Below, piece after piece: positions 1 through 10,400 of a DNA stretch of 64,000 bases. The DNA lies in contig JAJYIT010000006.1 of the NCBI GenBank assembly GCA_021789975.1, positions 1 to 64,000 of the forward strand, read 5' to 3'. A program made the position numbers and the translations under genes. The DNA is from Bacteroidota bacterium (GTDB taxonomy: Bacteria > Bacteroidota > Ignavibacteria > Kryptoniales > JAKASW01). The notes under the pieces are model-generated. The model had not been told where the DNA came from and did not search any database. It saw nothing but the letters and a program-made list of their open reading frames with translations. How positions within the stretch are numbered: the first letter of the stretch is position 1; each line of letters opens with the position of its first letter.

Positions 1-511
1 TTGAGCTCGCACAGCTTAAGCAGCTCAGGCAACTCATCTGTCCGCAGGACAATCAGACCGATTTTATTTCGTACAGACTGGCAGCGTGACCTTCTATGAT
101 TTTACACAGAGATTGGGACTTGACCTTCCCAGGCGGAGTCAACCTCTCCCTTGCTGAATCCCATAATAGCCTTCTGACTATACTTTTGCACCTATATGCC
201 CGTTTCAATATGCAACATGTAAAGATGGCATCTATTAGCCGGGAAGGCAAGGCGCCTTCTCGAATCTTGCATTAGCAAAGCGGAGACAGACCGGTCGGAA
301 CAAATCCGGGCTATCGGCTAAACGCACGTTGTGTGATCTGTGCGGCCGGTGGTAAATGGCACTCCTCACTGTCCAGACAACATGACATCCGAGGGGACAG
401 CATCATCATCCTTGTTCCAATATCAGAGTATAGAGACCCGGCCGAAAACTGTAACCGCCAAGGCCCTGCCTATAGGTAGGCTTCAAGCGGGAATCTGGGT
501 CAGGAGCCTGG

Positions 512-536
512 ATTCCCGACAGGAGCGTTCGGGAAT
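512..536. repeat. REP-like hairpin ATTCCCGA...TCGGGAAT
   Basis: A perfect 8-bp inverted repeat (512-519 with 529-536) around a 9-nt loop, set in the phrase CCTGGATTCCCG...CGGGAATGACA. This wording is typical of dispersed intergenic palindromes in many bacterial genomes. It lies 35 bp before a second perfect hairpin. Assignment as a mobile or dispersed repeat is an inference, because only one copy lies in this window. Confidence 0.45.
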
Positions 537-570
537 GACACCCCGGGCCTTTTTGGGGTCTCGACGAATA

Positions 571-590
571 CCTCGCGGCTTGCCGCGAGG
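571..590. repeat. Perfect GC-rich hairpin CCTCGCGGC-TT-GCCGCGAGG
   Basis: A 9-bp perfect inverted repeat with a 2-nt loop, so effectively a 20-bp palindrome. It is followed by GTTTATTC rather than a clean T-run, so it is a poor intrinsic terminator. Together with the hairpin at 512-536 it looks like a compound REP-type element of the kind found between genes. Confidence 0.5.
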
Positions 591-708
591 ATGTTTATTC
601 CTGTCGTGTGGGTTTTCGGCTAAGCTTCTAGATTCTCCCGGCGGGTGCCTTTCGTTTAGGAGTCCTATCCTTTATATTCTGGTCATGCGAGACGTGAAAG
701 GAATACCA

Positions 709-2100
709 ATGTTCTTAATGGCGTTGATTCTGTTTGGGAGGCCGCTGGCTGCGAGCCAAAGGCAGCACAATCTTCGCCTCAGCTTTGACTGTTCTACTTT
801 CAAGTATGATTCCGCAAAGACTTACGTGGAATTTCATTATTCATTCAACAAGAATTCGATTGACTACGCCGCGGCAGACTCGAGCTTTTCAGGTGCGGTG
901 ATATTTCATCTGTTCGTCAAGTCTATATCAACCGACGCCGTTGTCTACAGTCCCCAGTGGAAAGTCCCGGTTACGGTTGCCGACACCTCGTCCGGTAGCC
1001 TCGACCGCTCAGCGGTTGGACAAGTTGCTGCCGCTTTGGCCCCCGGCGATTATGAACTGCACATAAGCGCCGTAGATGGGTTGGACACTGCAAATGTCGA
1101 TACCTTCAGCGAGCGGCTGAGTGTACCACGATATGGGAACAGCAAGCTAGAGCTGAGCGACGTGGAGCTTTGTTCCACCATTTCGTCATCAGGCTCCGAC
1201 CAACAGGGCGTTTTCTATAAGAACACTTACGAAGTTGTCCCGAATCCAAGCGATGTGTTTGGTGTAGGTTTGCCTATTGTTTTCTACTACACCGAAGTCT
1301 ACAATATTCCGATGGCGTCGGGGTCCGACAGCACCTTTACGGCGGGCTACAAAGTCATGGACAGCTACGGACAGGTTCTCAAGAGTCACAACATCAATAG
1401 AGTTAAGTTCGGAAGTTCAAGCGTAGAAGTCGGGACTATCAACGCTTCAAACTTGAAGACGGGGGTTTACGAACTCGACTTTACTGTTTCGGATTCCGGC
1501 GCAAGAGTCAGCGCTGTATCTTCGCATCGATTTTTCGTTTACAATCCACATCTCGGTGCTCCTGTGCAGCCTCCATCAAGTCTGGCTGGCTCCTCGGTTT
1601 TGTCGAGCGTATATGCATCGATGGGGCAAGCCCAATTGGATCAGGAATTCGATGAGGCCAGATATGTGTCTACCTCCGCTGAACGTGAGCAGTACAAGAA
1701 GCTCGATGGAGTCGATGCCAAGAGACGGTTCCTCTACGGGTTTTGGAAGCGTCTCAATGAGAATCCGGTGGCCGCCGGGAACGATTTCAGAACTCAATAC
1801 CTTGAAAAAGTTGCGTATGCCAACCAGCATTTTTCAGTCGGAAATATCAAGGGATGGAAGACAGACCGTGGAAGAGTATACATCGTTTACGGAAAACCAG
1901 ATGAAATTGATCGCCACCCGAATGAATCCGACTCGAAACCTTACGAGGTTTGGTATTACAACTCAATCGAAGGCGGAGTAAGTTTTGACTTCGTAGATCG
2001 TACCGGATTTGGAGACTACATGCTTGTCAACTCCACCGCCCGCACCGAGATACATAACGATAACTGGCAGCAGTACCTAGGAACCGGTGGCGGGTATTAA
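709..2100 (+). CDS. GWxTD domain-containing protein
   Basis: Exported protein of 463 residues ending in a GWxTD domain, a C-terminal module of unknown function common in Ignavibacteria, Acidobacteria and relatives. The name motif is seen as GWKTDRGRVYIVYGKPDEI from about residue 382, followed by a VWYY segment and an aromatic-rich end. The first ~15 residues (MFLMALILFGRPLAAS) form a short signal peptide; the middle (about 30-280) is beta-rich with no recognised fold. The ATG at 709 is chosen because AAAGGA lies 7 nt upstream and the signal peptide starts there; an in-frame ATG at 685 is possible and the frame is open much further upstream without coding character. The gene lies 24 bp before the radical SAM gene. 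Family assignment is firm, function unknown. Confidence 0.85.
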   Translation: MFLMALILFGRPLAASQRQHNLRLSFDCSTFKYDSAKTYVEFHYSFNKNSIDYAAADSSFSGAVIFHLFVKSISTDAVVYSPQWKVPVTVADTSSGSLDRSAVGQVAAALAPGDYELHISAVDGLDTANVDTFSERLSVPRYGNSKLELSDVELCSTISSSGSDQQGVFYKNTYEVVPNPSDVFGVGLPIVFYYTEVYNIPMASGSDSTFTAGYKVMDSYGQVLKSHNINRVKFGSSSVEVGTINASNLKTGVYELDFTVSDSGARVSAVSSHRFFVYNPHLGAPVQPPSSLAGSSVLSSVYASMGQAQLDQEFDEARYVSTSAEREQYKKLDGVDAKRRFLYGFWKRLNENPVAAGNDFRTQYLEKVAYANQHFSVGNIKGWKTDRGRVYIVYGKPDEIDRHPNESDSKPYEVWYYNSIEGGVSFDFVDRTGFGDYMLVNSTARTEIHNDNWQQYLGTGGGY

Positions 2101-2124
2101 TCTGTTGTCACCTTCCGGTGATTC

Positions 2125-3189
2125 ATGGCAGGATACAAAGGTCGGAGTTCGGGGTTCAACCCTCCGAATAGATTCGAAGAAATATCGTTAATACCGTCTG
2201 ATGATGAGTCGAGGTTCTTTCCTGACGAAGACCGCGACGAAATTAAGGTTGAGACAAAGCTCTTCGTCGACACTTCGCGTAGGGCGTTGGCGAGCAACGA
2301 CAGTCCGGACATCCCCTTCACATACAGTTTGAATCCTTACCGCGGTTGCGAGCATGGCTGCATCTACTGCTATGCACGACCGTCTCATGAGTACCTGGGG
2401 TTTTCCGCCGGGATCGATTTCGAAACCAGAATACTGGTTAAGAGGGATGCGCCTGAATTGCTTCGAAAAGCATTTATGAAGAAAGGTTGGGTCCCGCAGG
2501 TTGTGGCACTTTCGGGGAACACGGATTGCTACCAGCCTATCGAGCGCAAGTTGAATCTAACGAGGAAGTGTCTTGAGGTTTTCCTGGAGTTCAGAAATCC
2601 GGTAGGTATTGTCACTAAAAATTTTCTTGTCACCCGCGATCTGGACTTGCTCACGAAACTTGCAGAGCTCAACCTCGTCAGTGTCGTCTTTTCGATCACC
2701 AGCTTGAAGCAGGACCTCACCAGGAAGATGGAGCCGAGGACGTCGTCTCCTGCAAAGAAGCTTGAAGCAATCGAAATCCTCTCTAAGAATTCGATCCCGG
2801 TCGGCGTTCTTGTCTCTCCTATCATACCGGGTCTCACAGACGAGGAAATCCCCTCAATACTTCGGGAAGCTTCTTCGAAGGGCGCCTCATTCGCCGGGAT
2901 GCAGATGGTGAGGCTGCCGCTCGCGGTGAAGGACCTTTTCCTCGACTGGATAAAGAGAGAATTCCCCGATCGGGAAAGCAGGGTTGTAAGCAGGATCAAG
3001 CAAGTTCGTGGGGGTCAACTAAGCAGTTTGCGGTTTGGCGAAAGGATGCGGGGAAGCGGCGAATCTGCAAAAGCGATTCGACAAATCTTTGAATTGAGTC
3101 GAACGAAATACGGTCTCGACAGACGGGAATCCAATCTGGCCACGGACAAATTCAGAAAACCAGGCGGTTCACAGATGGAAATGTTCTGA
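2125..3189 (+). CDS. PA0069/SplB-like radical SAM protein
   Basis: 354-residue radical SAM protein. The cluster-binding motif is GCEHGCIYCYAR with Cys75, Cys79 and Cys82 (CxxxCxxC), preceded by YSLNPYRGC, which is the signature of the PA0069/Rv2578c branch related to spore photoproduct lyase. Downstream it shows VALSGNTDCYQPIE and the conserved region with SPIIPGLTDEE. Family members bind a 4Fe-4S cluster and S-adenosylmethionine; the reaction is unknown for this branch. It lies 24 bp after the GWxTD gene, so co-transcription is likely. Length is normal for the family. The start at 2125 has no strong ribosome-binding site but agrees with the family N-terminus. Confidence 0.88.
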   Translation: MAGYKGRSSGFNPPNRFEEISLIPSDDESRFFPDEDRDEIKVETKLFVDTSRRALASNDSPDIPFTYSLNPYRGCEHGCIYCYARPSHEYLGFSAGIDFETRILVKRDAPELLRKAFMKKGWVPQVVALSGNTDCYQPIERKLNLTRKCLEVFLEFRNPVGIVTKNFLVTRDLDLLTKLAELNLVSVVFSITSLKQDLTRKMEPRTSSPAKKLEAIEILSKNSIPVGVLVSPIIPGLTDEEIPSILREASSKGASFAGMQMVRLPLAVKDLFLDWIKREFPDRESRVVSRIKQVRGGQLSSLRFGERMRGSGESAKAIRQIFELSRTKYGLDRRESNLATDKFRKPGGSQMEMF

Positions 3190-3475
3190 ATTGGCGATTT
3201 CATGAGGGAGTCGGAGAATCCTGCTCGGTTCACCGCCTGGAATTGCGACAAAAATAAAAACATGCATGTATGCTTCGATACACATGCACTTATTGATTTT
3301 CCCCGGCGTTCTTTTCTCGTGAAAAGTGAGGGAAACAAATGGAGCGCGGTTGACATTGGACTACCCCTGACAGATTTGTCTCACGCCCGTTTCATCTTGA
3401 ATCCTTCTGACTTCGGGGATAGATTCCTTCGTTGTCAATCTGGGTTGATGTTAGATAAGAAAAGGGAGGTATGTG

Positions 3476-4117
3476 ATGCTTAAGAAATCGATGTGCCTCC
3501 TTACCATGCTGCTTTTCTCTCTTCCTGCGTATTCGCAAAGTAAGCTCAATGTTTGGGTGTTCGGCGGCAGGACCGCAAAGTTCGGAACGATTAGTTCCGG
3601 TCTGTTGAACGACTGGGGCGATGGGCCTACGGTTGGTATCTTCGTGTCCAGATCCTTGATTGGTCCGATCAGCGTGCGCGGAGAGTTTTCATACAGTTCA
3701 CTGCTTTATGATGGCCCACATTTATTAATGAACTCGCCGGCGGATGCACAACTTTTTTGGAATGCCTCAGCTACTCCTACAAATGTTTATAAACTCGCGA
3801 TTGGAATCGATGAGAGCAAGGAGTTCGGCCCAATCACGCCCTTTGTTGGACTGCAGGCTGGCGTCTACTATATCCACATGGGCAGAATTACACTTTCATT
3901 TGCACCTGATCAACACAACTCGCTCCCGGTCGGATTACCATCATCTTACAACTATTACGGAACCGGCGTCGCGAGTGCCGACCCATTTCTTGGTCTCAAG
4001 ATTGGAAGCGACTTTCACATTCTCGACAATGTGTTCGTGAATGTTCGAGCCGGGTACGATGCCACCTTCAATAGAACCGCAGGATTTGTTCCCGTATCGG
4101 TGGCCATCGGAATTTAG
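3476..4117 (+). CDS. Small outer-membrane beta-barrel-type protein
   Basis: 213 residues with a signal peptide (LLTMLLFSLPAYSQS, cleavage after about residue 20) followed by alternating hydrophobic and aromatic strands (for example VRGEFSYSSLLYDG, FVGLQAGVYYIHMG, VFVNVRAGYDATF), the pattern of an 8-stranded OmpA/OmpW-like barrel. No specific family is recognised. The ATG at 3476 sits 6 nt after GGAGG; a GTG at 3473 is the in-frame alternative. The 286 bp upstream hold no credible gene. Role unknown; outer-membrane location is inferred from the signal peptide and strand pattern. Confidence 0.7.
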   Translation: MLKKSMCLLTMLLFSLPAYSQSKLNVWVFGGRTAKFGTISSGLLNDWGDGPTVGIFVSRSLIGPISVRGEFSYSSLLYDGPHLLMNSPADAQLFWNASATPTNVYKLAIGIDESKEFGPITPFVGLQAGVYYIHMGRITLSFAPDQHNSLPVGLPSSYNYYGTGVASADPFLGLKIGSDFHILDNVFVNVRAGYDATFNRTAGFVPVSVAIGI

Positions 4118-4257
4118 AAGCCGCCCGTCTGCCGGCGACAGATAATTCGCTGAGTTCAGCAGAGTGACTTTCATGGCAGGGCATTGTCATGATTGCATTT
4201 CATATGCTGGATTTGAAAATTGAGTCAACAATTTCATCTACAAGCGGAGAATCGTGC

Positions 4258-5592
4258 ATGAACTCGAACCCCATTAATCCAACTCTCTATCGATACGCTA
4301 ACGCCGTATTCAATCGTTTCATCTTCCCGTTACTCCTCATTCTTCTTACATCCCATGCGTTTGGCCAGACCACGATGCCATCCAAAGCCGAGTTGAGGTC
4401 TTTGCTCCACGAAATCGACACGGCTTATGTTCGACTCCAGCCGCAGGTGATCAGACCGGCCGAAGGCTACCTCAGGTACGACTATTTGATTCCTGCCGGT
4501 TTCTATAAGCAGATGTGGGACTGGGACGGCTTCTTCATCGGCAATCACCTGATGAACCAGAACAAGGAGAATGCGAAGTATCTGAAGTGGTGGGTGCTCA
4601 ACTTCGCGAACTCAGTTGACTCGAACGGATATGTGTCCGGATGCATAACCACAAAAGGACCGAGGCCGATTTTCGGAAAGTTCGCCATGAAACCGTTCTT
4701 GTCTCAGGGCGCGTATCTCGTGTCCAAGCGGACCGGAGATTTCAGCTGGCTTAAACCTATTTACGGCAAATTGAAAGGGGTCATCTCTTACCGAGAGGCG
4801 ACCGAGTACGATCCGAAGTATGGACTGTTCTACTGGGATATCGGGGTACAGTCAGGCGCAGACAACAACCCTGCAGTGGGAAATGCTGATAACGACCGTG
4901 ACCAGGTAATGGGTTGCGACATCAATACTTTCCAGCTTCGTGAATACGAAGCCATGGCCGGAATTGCGAAGAAGCTCGGTCGCACTTCTGACGTAGTTTA
5001 CTACAACAGAAAGGCCGGTGTGCTGCGAAAAGCCATGCTGAAATATCTCTGGTTTCCGAAAGATGAGTCGTTCTTTAACGTGCGGCGTGATGACGGCAAG
5101 CCAATCAAGAGAGTCAGCTATTCGAACTTTGTTCCGCTGATAGAGAAGATACTTCCCGGACAGCAGGGAAGAGCCATGATTGAAAAGTATTTGCTTAACA
5201 AGAATTACATGCTGGCGAAGCATGGGTTCCGCTCGCTGTCCAGACAGGATCCGGATTACAACAACACGATCGAGATCATTCCATACTCAAACTGGCAGGG
5301 GCCGATCTGGATAAACGCGAACTACCTCGACATCATCGCTCTCAGGAATTACGGTTTCGACAGGACGCCGATCTGGCTTGCGGCAACTCTTGCGAAGATG
5401 GAGTTAAACGACATCAAAACTTGCGGCTCTATGCATGAATGTTACGATGCAGATACCGGTGCGCCACTTGCCCCCACTGCAGAAGAATCGCCAAACCACG
5501 TATTCACCGGTTTCGTCGGTTGGGACATGCTCGTCCAAGATATGCTCAAGGGGGCGATAACCGGGAAATGGATGATGCTTGATGTAAGATAA
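4258..5592 (+). CDS. Exported trehalase/MGH1-like (GH37/GH63) glycosidase
   Basis: 444-residue glycoside hydrolase with an (alpha/alpha)6-barrel-type sequence. Recognisable parts are WDWDGFFIGNHL near the N-terminal end of the domain, a segment with RDQVMGCDINTFQLREYEAMA, and SNWQGPIWINANYL near the C-terminus, resembling trehalase (GH37) and GH63 mannosylglycerate/glucosidase families. The N-terminus (FPLLLILLTSHAFGQ) is a signal peptide, so the enzyme acts in the periplasm or outside. The ATG at 4258 is preceded by GCGGAGAA and puts the signal peptide near the start; an upstream ATG at 4189 would add 23 poorly supported residues. Alpha-glucosidic or alpha-mannosidic bonds are likely substrates; the exact one cannot be read from sequence. 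Confidence 0.78.
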   Translation: MNSNPINPTLYRYANAVFNRFIFPLLLILLTSHAFGQTTMPSKAELRSLLHEIDTAYVRLQPQVIRPAEGYLRYDYLIPAGFYKQMWDWDGFFIGNHLMNQNKENAKYLKWWVLNFANSVDSNGYVSGCITTKGPRPIFGKFAMKPFLSQGAYLVSKRTGDFSWLKPIYGKLKGVISYREATEYDPKYGLFYWDIGVQSGADNNPAVGNADNDRDQVMGCDINTFQLREYEAMAGIAKKLGRTSDVVYYNRKAGVLRKAMLKYLWFPKDESFFNVRRDDGKPIKRVSYSNFVPLIEKILPGQQGRAMIEKYLLNKNYMLAKHGFRSLSRQDPDYNNTIEIIPYSNWQGPIWINANYLDIIALRNYGFDRTPIWLAATLAKMELNDIKTCGSMHECYDADTGAPLAPTAEESPNHVFTGFVGWDMLVQDMLKGAITGKWMMLDVR

Positions 5593-5693
5593 TACTAAGT
5601 GGATCTTCGCGTGTATCTGGTGCTCCGGAGGTGTTGCCATTTCTCAAACTCCGGCAAATACATTTGAAAAGGGGAGGCGATTTTGATTACGAA

Positions 5694-6401
5694 ATGCTAA
5701 ATCACATTAATACGGATTTGTTAGGCGGGGTCGAGTCGACTCGGCGGGTAATCAGCTTAATCGCGGTGATAATTCTCCTTACCGGAGTGCCATTTGTGAT
5801 CTCCGGATGCGCAGCCGGAGGGACGTTCTACTCGGCTCGGACTTTGCGCCCCGGCAAGTTCGCTCCCGGCTTTGCTGGGGACGACCTTTTCATGAAGAGT
5901 GTCGATCCCAATGTATCGGTAACTACGAGCGTCTTGTTTGTGCCGTCGTTCCTGTTCTCAGTTGGTCTCCCGTGGCGCTTTGAAGCTGACGCAAAATTTG
6001 TAATCCCGAGACTGCTTGAGGTGTCTCTCCGTGATCAACTGAACCCGAGGAGTTTTAAGCTGCTTGATGTCGCCCCTGAAATTACCTTCGGTGATCTCGT
6101 CGGCGGGTACACTTACCTGGAGTATGGGGGAACAGCCAGCAAGGACATTTCAGGTGTCGAACCATATCTTCATTTCGGGATGTTCAAGTTCCTTCATTCG
6201 AACTCCGGAGATTTTTCTAACAGTTTCTTTTCAGCGCCCACTCGATACATAACAAACAAGTCGCGCATTCTTGGATTTGGAATCGGAGTTCCGCTCGGGG
6301 AATTGAAACTGTACCCAGAAGTGGATTACCAGTATTTTGGTGCGAGCATAAAAGAAGGGGTGCTGGCGTTCGGAATAGGACTGAGGGGGATTCAGCATTG
6401 A
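5694..6401 (+). CDS. Probable outer-membrane lipoprotein, barrel-like
   Basis: 235 residues. A hydrophobic stretch ends in FVISGC, a good lipobox with Cys39, suggesting export and lipidation; the ~20 residues before it are a long N-region. After the Cys come strand-like segments (FLFSVGLPWRFEADAKFVI, FGIGVPLGELKLYPEVDYQYF) and a C-terminal aromatic/Gly-rich pattern like a barrel protein. The ATG at 5694 is preferred; a GTG at 5631 in the same frame has GGAGG directly against it and would place the lipobox at residue 60. No family is recognised. It follows the glycosidase by 101 bp and may belong to the same unit. Confidence 0.6.
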   Translation: MLNHINTDLLGGVESTRRVISLIAVIILLTGVPFVISGCAAGGTFYSARTLRPGKFAPGFAGDDLFMKSVDPNVSVTTSVLFVPSFLFSVGLPWRFEADAKFVIPRLLEVSLRDQLNPRSFKLLDVAPEITFGDLVGGYTYLEYGGTASKDISGVEPYLHFGMFKFLHSNSGDFSNSFFSAPTRYITNKSRILGFGIGVPLGELKLYPEVDYQYFGASIKEGVLAFGIGLRGIQH

Positions 6402-6580
6402 CTGGGTCTCACTACAATCTTTTGCCAAGACAACAGCTTATTGATAGTGATGCCTGAGGCAGCTTTCAGCGTCTCCAGCTTATATTTCAAGAAAAGATAG
6501 ATCGTGTCGATATGTAAAGTAACGGCCAACATGTGCTTGGCCGAATTATTCCTTCCACAAGAAAAGAGGAGTAGAAGGAA

Positions 6581-6802
6581 ATGAACATATCAGCAGTTAA
6601 TAGCGGAGGCACGGCGTCCGTATCTTCGATAGCAGGGCAGAAAGCCGCCGCGAGTACCTCGTCAACTTCAAGGACGAAGGACGATACGGCAATCATTTCT
6701 CAGAAGGCGAAGGATCTGGCTGCACAGCAGGCAGGAAAATCGTCCCAGGAGGAAATGTCGGAGTCCTTTGCCGCAAAAATGCAAGAGGGTCCTAACTCTT
6801 AA
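6581..6802 (+). CDS. Small Ala/Ser-rich protein of unknown function
   Basis: 73-residue protein with no recognised family. The first half is Ala/Ser/Thr/Gly-rich and probably disordered; the second half (SQKAKDLAAQQAGKSSQEEMSE) could form an amphipathic helix. There is no signal peptide or membrane segment. A good ribosome-binding site (AGAAGGAA) precedes the ATG, and a stem-loop follows the stop by 29 bp, so it looks like a monocistronic real gene. Its composition recalls small flagellar- or motility-associated proteins, but that resemblance is weak and no motility gene is in the window. Confidence 0.55.
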   Translation: MNISAVNSGGTASVSSIAGQKAAASTSSTSRTKDDTAIISQKAKDLAAQQAGKSSQEEMSESFAAKMQEGPNS

Positions 6803-6830
6803 CAAAGGATTGGAACAACCTCGGACAATG

Positions 6831-6853
6831 GAAGGAGGCACAAAGCCTCCTTC
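6831..6853 (+). terminator. Stem-loop after the small Ala/Ser-rich gene
   Basis: Perfect 9-bp stem GAAGGAGGC/GCCTCCTTC (6831-6839 with 6845-6853) with a 5-nt loop ACAAA, 29 bp after the stop codon. There is no T-tract behind it, so it may act as an mRNA 3' end stabiliser or as a weak terminator. Confidence 0.5.
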
Positions 6854-7458
6854 GCTGTATCCGGGCAAACATTTCCTAATTTTGGTTTAGTCTCGTCGGT
6901 TGGCGGAAATCCGCGTTCAAGGTCGGAGAGGAAAAAATCTGCAAGAAGTAAATCGATATCACCTAAAATATCTCGCGCTGTATGTATAAATGATGTATCT
7001 TCACTTCAACGATCTCGCTTACCGTATGAAGATCATTGTTTGACCCGGTCGCCACAGACAACTGGATTACACGAGCAACTCTTTGCCTCTGCTTCGCAGC
7101 TTCTTTGCGACGATCGAGAGCAATGACCATGATCACTGGATTTGACTTTGGAAGGATATAATTTTGCGCAGGTTCCTCGTAACACCGATGAGCAGCAATG
7201 GACGGTCAATATCGTGAAGCAGGCAAGGGACTGATCATAATCGGGTGAGTGCTGGCTCGCTTGATTTAATGCTCACGGAGAACTAATCGAGGCTTCTCAA
7301 AATAGAACTATATTCGGAAGAAACGCGACCGGGCACTTCGTGCAATTGCCCGGAGAGTGAGTAGAAATAAGCCATATGATTTGGTGAAGATGGAAAAGAT
7401 CCATTATCTCAGATGACAACTCACAATTGTTTCGAAAGTAAAAACAGGAAGGTAACTT
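6854..7458. other. 605-bp non-coding leader before the M4 protease gene
   Basis: No ORF with coding character on either strand. A 7-bp inverted repeat CCGGGCA/TGCCCGG lies at 7329-7353. The last 20 bases contain AGGAAGG, the ribosome-binding site of the protease gene. The length suggests a long 5' leader or regulatory region, but I recognise no riboswitch. Confidence 0.5.
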
Positions 7459-10400
7459 ATGTACCTTAAGCACCATTTGTTGATTCTATTGAGCGCCGTA
7501 TTCCTACTTTCGTTCGGAGCACACGCTCAGGCCAAGCGCCAAAAAACCGCTTCGCCAGCCGGCAATGCGCAAACACGTGTATTGACTATGTCAGTGCAAA
7601 GCCTCTCTGCCGGGGCGGGACGGAACCTGGCCGCGTTCATGAGAAAGGTCGGCGTCGCCCCAATTGACACCAAACAGTCGCAAAGTGGTACACGCAAAAC
7701 GGTTGCGAGTCTGAATATCATCGGCTCAAATCAGATACGTGTCCCTTCGACGATGCCGGCGGTTATAGTCTGGAACAGGAAGTTCGGAACTCCTCGTCTG
7801 ATCAGGGTCAACGCGGAGAATAGCGGAGGAAAAACTGTCTCCAGCTTTTCTCCATCTAAAAGTGTCTCAGTAGCCGATCAATTCCTGGTCGACAACAGGT
7901 CTCTTTTGAAAATTCACGATCCCTCTTCCGAGTTCAAGTTAGTGAGTACCACCACTGACGCAGAAGGAGTGACACACGTAAGGTTCCAACAGCAGTACAA
8001 AGGAATCGAAGTCTGGGCAAAAGACTTATACGTCCACGTCAGCCGGAGCGGACGCGTGCAGTCGCTTAACGGCAGATTTGTTCCCACCCCGGCTATTACA
8101 GATACCGTCGGCAATACAGCTTCTTCGGCGGCGATAAGCGACGTTGAGGCGGATGTCAGATCGAAGGGATATGAAACACCGGTACCTGGATTCATGAAGA
8201 CTGATTTCGGATACGCGGGACCTCGGGCAAGGAAGGTGATCTGGTACGGTGGGATGCCGGTGGCTCACCTCGCATGGTTCGTTGAAGAACGCACGGGGAT
8301 CGACCACGACTGGTACTACTTCGTCGACGCGGTTACGGGAAAGATTCTAAGATCGTATGACAATGTGGACCATGACGGGCCGGTAAGCAGCACCGGTACC
8401 GATCTCAATGGTGTCAGCAGGTCCTTTTCAAGCTACTCGATAAGCGGGACAGATTATATGATCGATACATCCTTGCCGATGTACGATGCAGCTGCATCCG
8501 CCATCCCTGGCAATCCTGTCGGGGCTTTGGTGGTGCTCGATCTGCGAAATAACGATATCTCAGCACAGTCGCAATACTATTATGTGGAGTCGGCAAACAA
8601 TCAATGGGGGGATGCCTCTTCTGTGTCGGCTCTTTATAATTCTAAAGTTACATACAACTACTATCTCCATACTTTCAACCGGAATTCGATTAACGATAGC
8701 GGGATGACTGTTTATTCAATGATCCACGTGACCTATAACGGACAGCCCATGGACAACGCATACTGGAACGGTTATTTCATGTGCTATGGTGACGGCAACC
8801 AGTATTTCTACCCGCTTGCGGGCGGACTCGATGTTGCTGCCCACGAGCTTACTCACGGAGTAACGCAGCATACAGCCAACCTGGAGTATGTGGATCAATC
8901 AGGGGCACTTAACGAATCCATGTCCGATTGCTTTGCTTGTGAAGTCGATACACTCAACTGGACCATCGGAGAGACAGTTGTAATGAATCGGACAGCTTTC
9001 CCCACGGGCGCACTACGTGACCTTTCCAATCCTCATAATGGTGGCGTCGAAGGAGATCCTTGCTGGCAGCCGGCCACCATGAGTGAATATGACAACATGA
9101 CTAATTACAACGGCGGTGTTCATACGAACAGCGGTATCCCGAATCACGCGTTCTATCTGGTTGCGACTGCAATCGGCAGAAAGGAAGCCGGCGAGATCTG
9201 GTACAAAGCCCTGACAGAGTACCTGACGCGTTCGGCCCAGTTTGTCGATGCTCGGATTGCTACAGTCAGCGCAGCGGGCGAGCTGTTCGGGCAATCAAGC
9301 GCCGAGGTTACTGCCGTCAAGAACGCATGGATTGCGGTCGGCGTCGTCGACTCCACCGGCACCCAACAGGCTCCGGCAACGATGGTCGTCGGGCCGAGTT
9401 ACGTACTGCTGACAAATACGTCTGCGAGCGATCCTAATTCTATCTATATGGCCAAGTCCAATGCAGTATCCAACTCGGATTTCTTCCCATTGAGCCAGAC
9501 ATTGGTTTCTGATAAACCGGCTGTTTCGGACAACGGTCAGATCGTTCTGTTCGTGGACGGCAACCACAATCTTAAGGCTCTATATACGAATCCACAGGAT
9601 CCCCAGGAGCAGGACATCGACACCAGCGGTGTCTGGTGGAGTGTCGCAATCGGACCGGGCTTAAACAGCATCGCGCTCACTTCAATTTATGTGGACACAA
9701 CGATCTATTACTTCGACCTTGCGAACAACGTGTCTGAACAATTCAAGATCGCAACCCAATCCTTTGACGGTCCGGATACCAAGACCGCCCTTTACGCCGA
9801 CGCAATGTCATTTGACCCGACGGGCACCTACCTGATGTTCGATGCCTACAACCAGGTGCCGGGAGCGCAGGGCGACACCCTTCATTACTGGAACATCGGT
9901 CTGCTGAATGTGAAAGACGGTTCCATTTCAACTGTTCTCCCGCCCCAGTCGCAGGGGATCGATCTCGGTGATCCGTCATTCTCGAAAACTTCGACCAACC
10001 GTTTTGCATTCGATTACTGGGACGAAAATTCCGGAGATCACTATGTCATGGCCGGAGATTTCAATACCGGCGCCCTTGGAATAATCACGGGTCCGCAAGC
10101 AGTACTTGGTTATCCATCTTATTCTCCGGACGACGACTCTGTTGCTTATTGTACCACAACCTTGTATCAGGGTACGGACCATTATGCGATTGACGAGATG
10201 CCCTTGCTTAGTGATAAGATAGATGGCACTGATGCCCCGGCTGCGCTGGCAATCGATGGTACCTACCCGGTTTGGTTTGCGATCGGTTCAAGAGTGACCG
10301 CAGTTCACGAGCACCCCGCGATTCCAACCACGGACGCTCTTACACAGAATTATCCCAACCCGTTCAATCCGACTACGGCGATTAGCTATGAGCTGTCAGC

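Larger units (their letters stand above)
1..708. other. Left-edge stretch without a supported gene
   Basis: No convincing gene is seen here. On the minus strand one frame running off the left edge (about 1-97) reads as plausible protein (for example IGLIVLRTDELPELLKL), but a TAA closes it upstream within 20 codons and no start is visible, so it is at most the tail of a decayed or off-window gene. The plus frame open from about 340 has no coding character before 700. The stretch from 500 to 600 holds two perfect hairpins listed separately. The region then serves as the 5' flank of the GWxTD gene. Confidence 0.5.

Noticed and set aside
340-708. Long upstream extension of the GWxTD frame to 340
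   Set aside because: It runs across two REP-like hairpins, has no coding character, and the signal peptide and ribosome-binding site fit the ATG at 709.
3202-3475. Plus-strand 93-codon frame between the radical SAM and barrel genes
   Set aside because: No family, no start signal, and it overlaps the start of the well-supported barrel gene.
6831-6900. Words like those of a c-di-GMP-I riboswitch (CAAAGCCTCC and GGGCAAAC) near 6840-6870
   Set aside because: The two words are in the reverse order to the riboswitch consensus and the first is only the loop and arm of a simple hairpin; the other conserved elements are missing.
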